64,000 nt of DNA from Hyphomicrobium_A sp963817485 (GCA_963817485.1 CAWFOR010000025.1:43080-107079); one strand, 5' to 3'. Positions 1 to 7,282 are shown, counted from the first letter of the stretch. A program made the numbers and translations. The notes: generated by a model not told the origin, from the letters alone.

Positions 1-194
1 TCGGCCGGATCGTGATAGCGGCGCATGTTGGCGTTGGAGCCGCCGCCGGGGCCGCCGTGCACCATCAGCGCCGGCTTGCCGTCGGGATTGCCGCATTCCT
101 CGAAGTAGAGCTCGTGCCCGTCGGTGACGGCGAGACGCCCGCTGCGATAGGGCTCGATCGCGGGATAGAGGCTCAAGCGTTGCGGCGCGGACAT
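1..194 (-). CDS. pip: Prolyl iminopeptidase, N-terminal part (runs off left edge)
   Basis: Only about 64 codons are visible, starting at the ATG at 192-194 on the minus strand. The N-terminus contains HELYFEECGNPDGKP followed by HGGPGGG, the oxyanion-hole signature of family S33 prolyl iminopeptidases, which release N-terminal proline from peptides in the cytoplasm. The catalytic Ser, Asp and His lie outside the window. It is the last visible gene of a minus-strand run behind the symporter, 85 bp downstream, so co-transcription is possible but not shown. Identity is clear from the N-terminal motif; nothing can be said about the rest of the gene. Confidence 0.85.
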   Translation of the reverse strand, partial: MSAPQRLSLYPAIEPYRSGRLAVTDGHELYFEECGNPDGKPALMVHGGPGGGSNANMRRYHDPA

Positions 195-279
195 CGGAGG
201 GAAGTCCTCAGGGGGTGAAGATCCAAGCCAGGGCTTTACGGGCGCCGTGCGACCGGAGCAAGTCGGCGGGGCGGGGCAG

Positions 280-2115
280 TTAGACGCGCTCGCGGTTCTT
301 GAGGCGCATCAGCCGCATCTCGCGGTCATACACCACCTCACCACCGGGAATGCGGATCTCGCGCACGAGTTCCAGCATGCTGCGCGTCGGGCCGGGCGTG
401 GCAAGGCTTGCCAGCAGCGCGCCGAGCGTGCCCGCAGGCAGCCCGACGATGCCCGCGAGCGCGCCGTCGAGGCCGATGATGTGGGATTCGCCGGCAAGGA
501 TCGTCAGCACCGCGACGGCAAACCCGCTCCCCATGCCGGCGAGCGCGCCGAACGCATTCATGCGTTTCCACCAGATCGACAGCACCAGCACCGGAAACAG
601 CGTCGAGCCGGTGATGGCAAAGCACCAGAGCAGCAGGCGCAGGGGGTCGGTCGGCGCCAGCAGCGTGAAGATGCCGCCGAGCGCGGCGACGCCGGCAATG
701 GCGATGCGCCCGATCCAAATGCGGGCGTCTTTCGGCATCGGCTCCCACGAAAAGCCGTTGACGACATCCTCGGTCAGCACGTTGCCGAGGGCGACGGTTG
801 CCGCGGCGGCCGCGACGAGTGCCGCGGCGACGATGCCGGCGGCGGCGAAGTAGGCGAACACATTCGGCAGGCCGGCCGCCACGGGGAGGCTCAGCAGCAC
901 GGTGTCGCGCGCGAGCTTGAAGCTCGTAAACGTGAGCGGGCTCGCGGTCGCGTCAAACTGCATGAAGCCGAGCCGAACGAGATCCTGCATCCAATCGGGG
1001 AGCCGCGCGGGCGAGCCATCCTTGACCACGTCCATGATGAAGTCGCGCATGTAGACCGACACCGAGGCCGCCGTCAGCATGGTGAGTCCGAAGAACACCG
1101 TGGCCCAGCCGAGCGACTTTCTCGTCTCATAGACGCCGGGCGTCATGGTCACGCGCGGCAACAGCCACGGCGAGGCGGCAACGCCCGTCATCACGGTCAG
1201 CATGGCGATGACGAACGCCAGCGGGCCGACGCTGCCGAAGGGCGCCGTGAATCGCTTGGCGACCGCGGCGAAGCCCTCAGGCGGCAGCATGAACGCGAGC
1301 TGGGACGCCGGGACTACAGGCACGCCCTGCGAGGCCTCGTTGTAGACGAGCTGGCGCAGCAGGGGACCGTGCGTGAGCTGCGGCAGGGGGAAGTTGCTCA
1401 CCATCACGGCGACGATGGCGACGGGTACGATGAGGGCGAGAAGCGCGGCGATCGCCTGCGCGCTGCTCGACCAGTTGAACGAGCGCATGCCGCCCAGCAC
1501 CACCGTCACGATCATGGCGACGACCAGCAGCAGGATCATCAGGCCGCGGGGCTGGCCCGTAAGCCACGCCGCCGCACCCGCGCCCATGCTGAGCTCGGCC
1601 GCCAGCAGCAACAGCAGCGGCACCGCGATGAGCGCCGCGGCGGCAATGCGCACGGGCTTGCTCTCGAAGCGGCGCCCGAGATAGCTCGGCACCGTGAAGG
1701 CCCCGAACTTGCGCAGGAACGGCGCGAGCATCACCGCCATGATGACGAAGCCTGCGAGCCCGCCGATCACGAGGCACAGCGCGTCGAAGCCGATGAGGAA
1801 GAACGTGCCCGTCATGGCGACGATGCCGGTCGCACCCATGGCGGCGCTCGCGAGCCCGAGCCCAGTGTAGCCGGCCGGCACGCGGCGGCCCGAGGCAAAG
1901 AACTCGATCGCCTCGTGGCTCGGCACGCTGAGCCCGATCGCGCAATAGAGCAGGAGCGGGCCGAGCAACATCACCCAGCGCAGCACCAGCTCGGAGGTGC
2001 CGAGCTGCTCGAAGATCATGAGCAGCAGCACGAGCCCCGTGAGCAGGCTGACGAAGATGCCGAAATAGGCCCCGAGCCGCGGGTTCACGAAGCGGGTGCG
2101 CGAGGTGGTGATCAT
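280..2115 (-). CDS. Sodium:solute symporter, large subunit (VC_2705-type)
   Basis: A 611-residue polytopic membrane protein of the SSS family. From the ATG at 2113-2115 it starts MITTSRTRFVNPRLGAYFG and then shows a long series of hydrophobic segments (first near residue 20, last near residue 570). It closes with a charged cytoplasmic tail. The start is chosen because in-frame sequence upstream overlaps the small-subunit gene and has no membrane-protein character. It sits 23 bp downstream of a DUF4212 small subunit, the usual partner of this symporter subfamily, so the two very probably form one Na+-driven transporter of a small organic acid. The substrate (acetate-like monocarboxylate or other) cannot be read from the sequence. 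Confidence 0.85.
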   Translation of the reverse strand: MITTSRTRFVNPRLGAYFGIFVSLLTGLVLLLMIFEQLGTSELVLRWVMLLGPLLLYCAIGLSVPSHEAIEFFASGRRVPAGYTGLGLASAAMGATGIVAMTGTFFLIGFDALCLVIGGLAGFVIMAVMLAPFLRKFGAFTVPSYLGRRFESKPVRIAAAALIAVPLLLLLAAELSMGAGAAAWLTGQPRGLMILLLVVAMIVTVVLGGMRSFNWSSSAQAIAALLALIVPVAIVAVMVSNFPLPQLTHGPLLRQLVYNEASQGVPVVPASQLAFMLPPEGFAAVAKRFTAPFGSVGPLAFVIAMLTVMTGVAASPWLLPRVTMTPGVYETRKSLGWATVFFGLTMLTAASVSVYMRDFIMDVVKDGSPARLPDWMQDLVRLGFMQFDATASPLTFTSFKLARDTVLLSLPVAAGLPNVFAYFAAAGIVAAALVAAAAATVALGNVLTEDVVNGFSWEPMPKDARIWIGRIAIAGVAALGGIFTLLAPTDPLRLLLWCFAITGSTLFPVLVLSIWWKRMNAFGALAGMGSGFAVAVLTILAGESHIIGLDGALAGIVGLPAGTLGALLASLATPGPTRSMLELVREIRIPGGEVVYDREMRLMRLKNRERV

Positions 2116-2138
2116 CGGCGATGGTCCGAGAGCGCGGC

Positions 2139-2399
2139 TCAATTGTCCTCGTGCGCCCCGTGCCAGTGGTCGATCGCATCCTGGCGATTGACGAAGCTCG
2201 CGACCGTGAAGATCGCGATGATCGCAATGCCGTGGGCGCTGAGGAAGTAGCCGAGCGGGAAGCCCAGGAACTTCGCCCCGTTGAGGCTCGAGGCGTAGAG
2301 CGGGAGCACGATGATCAGAACCAGGAACGGCACGACGCTCGCCAGCATCTGCCACTTGGTGTGCCGCCAGTAGGGCTTGCGTTCCTTGCGCTCCATCAT
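2139..2399 (-). CDS. Sodium/substrate symporter small subunit, DUF4212
   Basis: An 86-residue protein with a basic start (MMERKERKPYWRHTKWQ) and two hydrophobic helices around residues 18-38 and 48-68, ending in an acidic/His tail. Length and layout match the DUF4212 small subunit that accompanies VC_2705-type SSS symporters. It is the first gene of a two-gene unit, with the large subunit starting 23 bp downstream. Two adjacent ATG codons open the frame, and the second (2394-2396) may be the true start. Assignment rests on sequence pattern plus gene order. Confidence 0.85.
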   Translation of the reverse strand: MMERKERKPYWRHTKWQMLASVVPFLVLIIVLPLYASSLNGAKFLGFPLGYFLSAHGIAIIAIFTVASFVNRQDAIDHWHGAHEDN

Positions 2400-2577
2400 G
2401 GCCGAAGATTCCCCGAGGTTCCCGAATCGGACGCCAAGAGAGGCGCCAGAGTTGCGACCCTGTTATGGCGCAAAGCGGGGGATTGGCCAAAGTGCCAACT
2501 TAACGGGGCGCTCCGATTGCTTAAGAACGTTGCAGGAGGGGCCGACAGCCGGGGCCCGGGGCAAGGAGGACGGTTCG

Positions 2578-2922
2578 ATGCGACACATGTGGGACGAATT
2601 CAAGGACTTCGCGATGAAGGGCAACGCGCTCGATCTCGCCATCGGCGTGATCATCGGCGCGGCCTTTTCGCCCATCGTCGCGACCCTCGTCGGCAACGTC
2701 CTGATGCCGATCATCGGCTACATCACGGCGGGGGTGAATTTCTCCAACCTGGAGTTCGTGCCGGTCGAGGGCGTCGACATCAAGTACGGGCTCTTCCTCA
2801 ATGCGATCATCCAGTTCCTGATTACGGCGATCGCGCTGTTCTTCCTCATCAAGGGCATCAACATGGTGCGCAAGCCCAAGCCCGCGGCGCCCGCTGCCGA
2901 CGCCATCGGAGATGTACCTTAA
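2578..2922 (+). CDS. mscL: Large-conductance mechanosensitive channel, C-terminus frameshifted
   Basis: The protein begins MRHMWDEFKDFAMKGNALD and has the MscL core: amphipathic N-helix, TM1 (AIGVIIGAAFSPIVATLVGN), periplasmic loop and TM2 (AIIQFLITAIALFFLIKGIN). It acts in the inner membrane as an emergency osmotic release valve. The ATG at 2578 follows a GGAGG-type ribosome site. The frame ends after GDVP at 2922, but a second frame through 2956 reads YLKEIRDALVKGK then stop, which is the usual MscL C-terminal helix (family pattern KEIRDALxxK). A single-base shift near 2905-2915 therefore truncates an otherwise normal protein of about 125 residues. Sequencing error is the simplest cause. 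Confidence 0.92.
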   Translation: MRHMWDEFKDFAMKGNALDLAIGVIIGAAFSPIVATLVGNVLMPIIGYITAGVNFSNLEFVPVEGVDIKYGLFLNAIIQFLITAIALFFLIKGINMVRKPKPAAPAADAIGDVP

Positions 2923-2964
2923 AGAGATCCGCGATGCGCTCGTGAAGGGGAAGTAGGGCAAGCC

Positions 2965-3153
2965 ATGGACAAGACAGTTACGGCTCTAATCGGAGGCGTT
3001 TTGGGAATAGGTGCCATCCGGCTCGGCATGCGAATGCATTTCGGGTCTTGGTACATCGATGGTGCGTGGGGCTACGTCGGCGCCGCTGTAGCCGGTGCCG
3101 TGGTTGCTCTCCTCATCCGGTACGCGATACGCAAGGAGTTCGGCTGGCCCTAG
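2965..3153 (+). CDS. Small membrane protein, unknown function
   Basis: A 62-residue protein with two hydrophobic stretches (residues about 5-20 and 35-53) and a basic C-terminal end (RYAIRKEFGWP). The ATG follows a GGGGAAG ribosome-site-like sequence located at the end of mscL, so it may be co-transcribed with the channel gene. I do not recognise a family. It ends just before a strong stem-loop at 3188-3209, which supports its being a real last gene of the unit. Confidence 0.55.
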   Translation: MDKTVTALIGGVLGIGAIRLGMRMHFGSWYIDGAWGYVGAAVAGAVVALLIRYAIRKEFGWP

Positions 3154-3187
3154 CGTTGCAAGCGGCCTTGCGAGGGCCGCAAAACGA

Positions 3188-3209
3188 AACGGCCCCGTCA
3201 GGGGCCGTT
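3188..3209. terminator. Stem-loop terminator between convergent genes
   Basis: A perfect 9-bp inverted repeat, AACGGCCCC-GTCA-GGGGCCGTT, lies between the plus-strand gene ending at 3153 and the minus-strand peptide gene ending at 3245. There is no long T-run, so termination may be weak or bidirectional. Confidence 0.6.
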
Positions 3210-3244
3210 AAGCTACGCGCATGAGATGAGCAGGAAGCGCTGGC

Positions 3245-3346
3245 TCAGCGCTTGCCCCGCGCCTTCGCGGCCGGCTTCTTCGCGGCGGCCATGGGCTTGC
3301 GGGCGGCTGCCTTGGGGGCGGCCTTTTTCGCGGTAGCTTTTTTCAT
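3245..3346 (-). CDS. 33-residue Lys/Ala-rich basic peptide, histone H1-like tail
   Basis: A short frame from ATG (3344-3346) to TGA, preceded by a good AAGGAAG ribosome site. The product consists almost only of Lys, Ala, Arg and Pro in repeated KKAAPKAAARKP / AAAKKPAAKARG units. This composition matches the C-terminal tails of bacterial histone H1-like nucleoid proteins, which bind DNA non-specifically. The whole peptide is only a tail with no folded domain. The combination of ribosome site, start, stop and composition argues for a real gene, but Ala/Lys-rich frames also arise by chance in GC-rich DNA. Function is inferred from composition only. Confidence 0.55.
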   Translation of the reverse strand: MKKATAKKAAPKAAARKPMAAAKKPAAKARGKR

Positions 3347-3470
3347 CGGATCTTCCTTGTTGAAGACGCTGCACGTCGCTGCGCCCGAATCAGTCGGCGC
3401 GCGCGTACGTGTAGCAGGTCGTGGCCCCTGCGTGTGTCGGATTTGCTGCTCAGCCAGCGGCGCTAGCCGC

Positions 3471-3674
3471 CTACCAGTGGCGCGGCCGCCCGTGCGTCAC
3501 GCGCCAGTAGTCCCAATGCGCGTAGGGGTCATACCAGCGGCCCCAGCGGTGCGTGTAATATGGATAGGGGTAGGACACGTAGTAGGGTCCCGCGATGCGC
3601 CGGCCGGCGGCGGCTTCGGTCGAGGCGGCGGCGAGCAGGCCGGCCGCGATCAGCGCAAATCCGAGCAGCTTCAT
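3471..3674 (-). CDS. Small secreted aromatic-rich protein, unknown function
   Basis: A 67-residue protein with a clear signal peptide (MKLLGFALIAAGLLAAAS, cleavage near EAAA) and a mature part rich in Tyr, Trp, His and Arg (YYVSYPYPYYTHRWGRWYDP). The ATG at 3672-3674 is preferred over one 12 bases upstream because the upstream ATG forms part of the GGAG ribosome site. It belongs to a set of similar small exported proteins in this window (6839, 57663, 58503). No catalytic motif is visible; the mature part could bind metal or the cell surface, which is speculation. Confidence 0.6.
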   Translation of the reverse strand: MKLLGFALIAAGLLAAASTEAAAGRRIAGPYYVSYPYPYYTHRWGRWYDPYAHWDYWRVTHGRPRHW

Positions 3675-3744
3675 GTGTTGCTCCATGCAAACGATGTCGG
3701 CGAGAATCGCCTATCCGAGTGAAGCATCGGTGAATGCGCGTCGC

Positions 3745-3774
3745 AAAAAAGCCGCCCCCGAGGGAGCGGCTTTC
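3745..3774 (-). terminator. Rho-independent terminator of the 3790-4041 gene
   Basis: Read on the minus strand, GCCGCTCCCTCGGGGGCGGC forms a GC-rich hairpin followed by TTTTTT, directly downstream of the stop codon at 3790. The opposite strand also has a T-rich tail (TTTCTTT), so it may work in both directions. Confidence 0.8.
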
Positions 3775-3789
3775 TTTCCGGCGTCGACC

Positions 3790-4041
3790 TTAGAGGCCGA
3801 TCCATACGCCGCCGTGCCAGTAGCCGTGGCCTTCGTGCTCACGCCACTTGTAATGCTCCTTCTCGCCCCACTTCCAGCTGTCGGGGTGAACGTGCAGCCT
3901 GAACTCGGGCTTGTAATCCATCTTCCCTTTGACGTGCCAGCAATCGCCCTCGTCGTTGCAGACGACCTCGGCTGAAGCGCTCGTGGCAGCAAGCGCCAGC
4001 GCGCCGGCAGCGATGAGGACAGTCTTGGTTAGATACGTCAT
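3790..4041 (-). CDS. Small secreted protein with paired cysteines; paralogue of 57302-57556
   Basis: An 83-residue protein: signal peptide (MTYLTKTVLIAAGALALAAT, cleavage near ASAE), then VVCNDEGDCWHVKGKMDYKP and a Trp/His/Lys-rich end (WKWGEKEHYKWREHEGHG). Two cysteines five residues apart after Val-Val are the only ones and could form a disulfide in the periplasm. The product is closely similar along its whole length to the 84-residue protein encoded at 57302-57556. A rho-independent terminator follows at once, so it is probably monocistronic. The function of this family is not known to me. Confidence 0.75.
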   Translation of the reverse strand: MTYLTKTVLIAAGALALAATSASAEVVCNDEGDCWHVKGKMDYKPEFRLHVHPDSWKWGEKEHYKWREHEGHGYWHGGVWIGL

Positions 4042-4176
4042 GGCGTTCTCCTCTTTTCTTGGAGGTGGGCAAACGCCACTGCGGCAGGATGGTTGCAGGC
4101 CCAAGGGTGGCGCCGACGGAGACATTGCGCCGCGGCTTCTCGGACCGCCTTCGGATGTGGTACAGCGCTGAGGAGC

Positions 4177-4251
4177 GCGGGCGTAGTTCAGTGGTAGAAC
4201 GTCAGCTTCCCAAGCTGAATGTCGTCGGTTCGATCCCGATCGCCCGCTCCA
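4177..4251 (+). tRNA. tRNA-Gly (CCC anticodon)
   Basis: A 75-nt tRNA with encoded CCA. The acceptor arm is perfect (GCGGGCG with CGCCCGC), the anticodon stem is TCAGC/GCTGA with loop TTCCCAA giving anticodon CCC, and the T-arm carries GGTTCGATCCC. Its 3' half (4206-4251) is duplicated exactly at 6644-6689, so this tRNA served as an integration site. Confidence 0.95.
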
Positions 4252-4252
4252 T
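4206..4252 (+). repeat. Direct repeat in tRNA-Gly 3' half (attachment site, left copy)
   Basis: 47 bp running from the anticodon loop to one base past CCA are identical to 6644-6690. Repeats of a tRNA 3' half are the usual attL/attR cores left by tyrosine-recombinase elements. Confidence 0.85.
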
Positions 4253-4294
4253 CTTTTCAAGCACTTAGCTGGAGACGCAAGCCGCAATCCACTA

Positions 4295-4423
4295 GCGGTG
4301 CTGATCTATCGGCGAACTGGCAACCTGCGCGCAGTCCAACTGTTGCTCGGGCATGCGAGGATCGAGAGCACTGTTCGCTACCTCGGCATCGCGACGGACG
4401 ATGCCACTGAGATTGCGGATTAG
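4295..4423 (+). pseudogene. Tyrosine recombinase (phage integrase) C-terminal remnant
   Basis: The frame reads AVLIYRRTGNLRAVQLLLGH and then ARIESTVRYLGIATDDATEI before a TAG stop. This is the conserved C-terminal end of tyrosine recombinases: the LLGH box with the active-site His, then STVRYL with the catalytic Tyr, in the subtype ending VRYLGIxxDDAxEIA. Everything upstream of this (core-binding domain and the two catalytic Arg) is missing, and the first homologous codons are only some 45 bases from the tRNA repeat. It is a dead remnant of the enzyme that presumably inserted the 4206-6690 element. Confidence 0.8.
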
Positions 4424-4523
4424 ATCTGCCGAACATCACACGGCTGCGACACGCCGGAAACAGGTGCCGGTCTTACCGCGGAGCCTCTCGGCAGCTCTTC
4501 TATCGCCGAGCGCCGCGAGTACC

Positions 4524-5186
4524 CTACGGGTTATCTGGGCCATGCAAATCGATCTGCACGAGCCCCGCAGCAAGCGCGAGCCAGACGAGATGGGCATCGC
4601 TGCGCGCCCCGATCTTCGCCTTGATCGCATAGTGATGGTTGCGCACGGTCTTCTGGCTAAGATTGAGGAGAGGCGCGATCTCCTCACTGGCGAGCCCCGT
4701 GGCCAGCAGCCTCAGGATCTCGGTCTCCCGCGGGGTCAGGCTTTCCGTCAGATGCTCGGCTCCGGAAAGCCGGTCCGCTGCCAACGCCTGCGCCACGTCC
4801 TCGCTGAGGAAGTGCCCGCCGCGCGCCACGGCCGCGATGGCGCGAACGAGCTGCGCCGGATCGCTGCTCTTCGTCACGTAGCCTGCGGCCCCCGCCTCGA
4901 AGGCCTTGAGCGCGAACGCTGTCCCTTCGTGCATGGAGAAGATGAGGATGCGGGCGTCCTTATCCCATTCACGGATGCGGCGCACCGCTTCAATCCCGCC
5001 GACCCCGCGCAGCCCGAGGTCCATGACGACCACCGACGGTCGGTGCTGCTTGTATAGCACGTAGGCGCTCTGCGAGTCGTCGGCCTCGGCGCAGACGCGG
5101 AACTCCGCGTGCATCTCCAACAGACGGCGATACCCCTCGCGCACGACCGGGTGATCGTCGACCAGTAGAATGGAGACCTGGCTCAT
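4524..5186 (-). CDS. NarL/FixJ-family response regulator
   Basis: 220 residues. The receiver domain (about 4-120) has the acidic pair in LVDDHPVVREG, the phospho-acceptor Asp in VVVMDLGLRG and the Lys in YVTKSSDP. The C-terminal LuxR-type HTH (about 145-205) has LTPRETEILRLLATG and LSQKTVRNH. It is a transcription factor activated by the adjacent kinase: the kinase stop and this ATG overlap as ATGA, so the pair is translationally coupled. The gene lies inside the tRNA-Gly element. Targets are unknown. The N-terminal and HTH motifs all appear intact. Confidence 0.9.
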   Translation of the reverse strand: MSQVSILLVDDHPVVREGYRRLLEMHAEFRVCAEADDSQSAYVLYKQHRPSVVVMDLGLRGVGGIEAVRRIREWDKDARILIFSMHEGTAFALKAFEAGAAGYVTKSSDPAQLVRAIAAVARGGHFLSEDVAQALAADRLSGAEHLTESLTPRETEILRLLATGLASEEIAPLLNLSQKTVRNHHYAIKAKIGARSDAHLVWLALAAGLVQIDLHGPDNP

Positions 5187-6250
5187 GTGAGCGCTGGATT
5201 CGCTTCCAGAGGAAGGATCGCCGCGACGCGCACACCTGCGCCCGCCTGGGCCACCGTGAGTGAGCCGCCGTACGGCGCAAGGCGTTCCCTGATCCCCAAA
5301 AGGCCGTAGCCGGCGTCGGACTCGAGCCGGCGGGCGTCGCCGGCGCCGTCGTCCTCCACGGTGAGACAGACGACATCCGCCCCCACCTCGAGCCGCTCCA
5401 GCTTGAGCCGGACCGCGGAGGGCGCGCCGTGCTTCATCGAGTTCGTCAGGCACTCCTGCGCGATGCGGTAGATGTCGGTCGCGGCCTGCGTCGGTATGCT
5501 CGCGAACTGGCCAGCAAGCTCCAGATGCACCACCGTGCGCGATTGCGCCTGGTCGTTATGCTCGCTCACGAGTTCGCGCAGGCTGGCCTCGAGCCCAATC
5601 TCCTCGATGTTCTGCGAGCGCAGGCGCTTCAGCGTGCTGCGCAGGGCGGTCATCATGCGCTTCTGCACCTGCGCGATCTTCACCGCTTCGACGGCGATAT
5701 CCTTGCGCTCCGCGCCGGCGCGTTGCTCGATGATCGCCGCCAGCGCGGCGGTCGCGGTCAGACACTGGCCGAACTCGTCGTGCAGATCGCGGGCAACGGC
5801 GCGCCGCTCGTCCTCCTGCACCTGGAAGAGGCGCGTCATGAGCGCCTGGCGCGCGGCCCTGGCCGTCGCGAGGTTCTCGGCGAACTGATTGACCGCGCCC
5901 GCGATGTGATCGAACTCCTCGGTGCGGAAGCGGGGCAGGCGCCAGCCGAGATTGCCCTGCTGCAGCTGCCGCAGCCCCTCGATGATGGCCCGCGCCGGTA
6001 GCAGCGAGTAGCTGATCATAAGCGCCGCGAGCACCACAATGGCCCCTGCCATGGCGAGTGCGATGCCGAGCAGCGCCGAGATGCGTTGCCAGGCAAGGCG
6101 CAGCGCCGCCTCGGGCTGGGCGGTGACGATGAGCTCTCCGGAGTCGCGGTCGCGCACGGTCAACGGGAGCCGAACCGGCGCGTGGCTTCCGAGCAGGGGC
6201 GTATAGACACCGGCAAACCATGCAGGCGCCTTATCTCCCCACCGCTCGAT
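5183..6250 (-). CDS. LapD/MoxY-type sensor histidine kinase, 5'-truncated
   Basis: The reading frame shows the end of a LapD/MoxY N-terminal periplasmic domain (APAWFAGVYTP, LPLTVRDRDSGELIVT), one membrane helix (LGIALAMAGAIVVLAALMIS), a HAMP linker, a HisKA_3 phospho-acceptor region (QEDERRAVARDLHDEFGQ; His in DLHDE) and a HATPase domain (GYGLLGIRERL). Homologous sequence stops near 6250 without the expected first membrane helix. No ATG, GTG or TTG occurs in frame upstream of a TTG at 6161-6163, so the gene has lost its 5' end. If translated from that TTG it would be a kinase anchored by one helix with almost no sensor domain. It overlaps the response regulator gene by ATGA. Confidence 0.8.
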   Translation of the reverse strand: MERWGDKAPAWFAGVYTPLLGSHAPVRLPLTVRDRDSGELIVTAQPEAALRLAWQRISALLGIALAMAGAIVVLAALMISYSLLPARAIIEGLRQLQQGNLGWRLPRFRTEEFDHIAGAVNQFAENLATARAARQALMTRLFQVQEDERRAVARDLHDEFGQCLTATAALAAIIEQRAGAERKDIAVEAVKIAQVQKRMMTALRSTLKRLRSQNIEEIGLEASLRELVSEHNDQAQSRTVVHLELAGQFASIPTQAATDIYRIAQECLTNSMKHGAPSAVRLKLERLEVGADVVCLTVEDDGAGDARRLESDAGYGLLGIRERLAPYGGSLTVAQAGAGVRVAAILPLEANPALT

Positions 6251-6553
6251 CTCGGCGAGCCGCGCGCCTACGTGCTGGCGTACTCGGCAGCGCTGGCCGA
6301 CAAGGCGGCGACGGCGCAGGCGGAGATCAAGAAGGGCAATCCCCAGGGCGGCATGCGGCAGACCTTCATGCCGACATTCGCGGCGTCGGGCTTGGAGGGG
6401 GTGAACGTCAGGAACGTCTCGCAGGGCGCCATGCCGGGCGGCGATCCGTCCGGTGGCGGCGTGTTCGATCCGGCAGCCCTCGGCGGCCAGTCTAAATCCG
6501 TCGATCTCATTCCGTTACCGAAGCCGCTGTTGCCGCCGAAGGGCGACCCGTGA
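6251..6553 (+). pseudogene. C-terminal fragment of an unrecognised protein
   Basis: In this frame about 100 codons lead to a TGA at 6551-6553. The sequence has protein-like character (AYVLAYSAALADKAATAQAE, then a Gly/Pro-rich end finishing PLPKPLLPPKGDP) unlike an antisense shadow. Upstream of about 6250 the same frame runs antisense through the kinase and is not meaningful, so only a gene 3' end seems to be left. Its beginning coincides with the point where the kinase loses homology, as expected of a deletion junction. I do not recognise the family. Confidence 0.35.
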
Positions 6554-6643
6554 GAACTACACCGTCCGCGTCGTAGCCTAGGAAGGCGCCGATAGTAGAT
6601 TTTAAGCCATTGAAGATGTGGAAGAAGAAATGAAAATAGCAAT

Positions 6644-6690
6644 CTTCCCAAGCTGAATGTCGTCGGTTCGATCCCGATCGCCCGCTCCAT
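6644..6690 (+). repeat. Direct repeat of tRNA-Gly 3' half (attachment site, right copy)
   Basis: 47 bp identical to 4206-4252. The tRNA 5' half is absent here (the preceding bases are unrelated and AT-rich), so this is not a functional tRNA but the distal attachment-site copy. Confidence 0.85.
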
Positions 6691-6838
6691 AGCCTCCATG
6701 ACCTAGAGCCGCAGCGTCGTCGTCGAGTTGCGGCACGCGTGCAGCGACGGAAAATGCTCAATGCGCCCGTTGAGTTGTATCAATGCGCGGCCCACCTAGG
6801 TAGTTAGCCTGGCGTCAGCGCAGGAGTTAGATAATCCC

Positions 6839-7186
6839 ATGAACAAGATAAGCCTCGCCCTCATTCTCGCTGCCGCCGTGCTTCTCGGTCCGGCAGCCGG
6901 AGTGTCCGAAGCGAAACCTGGCCACGGCGGCCCGCATGGTGGCCCGCACGTGGGTCGCCCTGGGTACGGCGGCGGGGCCTTCCGCATGCATCGCGGCCCC
7001 GGCGTACGGAATTGGGCCTACGGGTCCGGCAACTACCGCCGCTATCGTGGGCGCGGCTACGCCGGCTTCTACCCCTACTACTACGGGGGCTATGGGTACG
7101 GCGGTTGCGCTTGGCTCTACGCACAAGCCGCGGCTAACGGCAGCAGCTATTGGTGGCAGCGCTATTACGAATGCGTTGGCTACTGA
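6839..7186 (+). CDS. Secreted Gly/Tyr/His-rich protein, unknown function
   Basis: 115 residues. There is a signal peptide (MNKISLALILAAAVLLGPAA, cleavage near VSEA), then a low-complexity mature part: HGGPHGGPHVGRPGYGGG, a Tyr/Arg/Gly stretch (RRYRGRGYAGFYPYYYGGYG) and an end with two cysteines (GGCAWLYAQ and YYECVGY). The product is exported and probably disordered or surface-associated; the two Cys may pair. Similar Gly/Tyr-rich exported proteins occur elsewhere in this window. No function can be assigned. Confidence 0.65.
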   Translation: MNKISLALILAAAVLLGPAAGVSEAKPGHGGPHGGPHVGRPGYGGGAFRMHRGPGVRNWAYGSGNYRRYRGRGYAGFYPYYYGGYGYGGCAWLYAQAAANGSSYWWQRYYECVGY

Positions 7187-7282
7187 GCTCGCCGGAGCGA
7201 AGGCTAAAAACATCGTGTGTGGGCCGCGCGCGGCGACGGCGCTATGTGCTAGAGGAAGCCGTCACTCTCGAAAGGAGGCTGC

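Larger units (their letters stand above)
4206..6690 (+). mobile_element. Decayed integrative element at tRNA-Gly
   Basis: The segment is bounded by exact 47-bp direct repeats of the tRNA-Gly 3' half. Just inside the left repeat is the C-terminal piece of a tyrosine integrase, in the position where such elements normally carry int. The remaining cargo is a NarL-type response regulator, a LapD/MoxY-type kinase that has lost its N-terminus, and the C-terminal end of an unrecognised frame. The truncations meet near 6250, pointing to an internal deletion. No intact recombinase remains, so the element should be immobile. Boundaries are seen directly; the history is inference. Confidence 0.75.

Noticed and set aside
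247..2250. 667-codon open frame on the plus strand opposite the symporter
   Set aside because: Arg/His/Glu-rich shadow typical of GC-rich antisense frames; the minus strand carries a clear membrane protein. The same applies to long antisense frames opposite ligD, divL, addB, ald and folC.
6507..6761. Frames on the minus strand across both tRNA-Gly copies reading like GIEPTTFSL or SGSNRRHSAWE
   Set aside because: These are translations of the tRNA-Gly complement, a well-known source of false hypothetical proteins.
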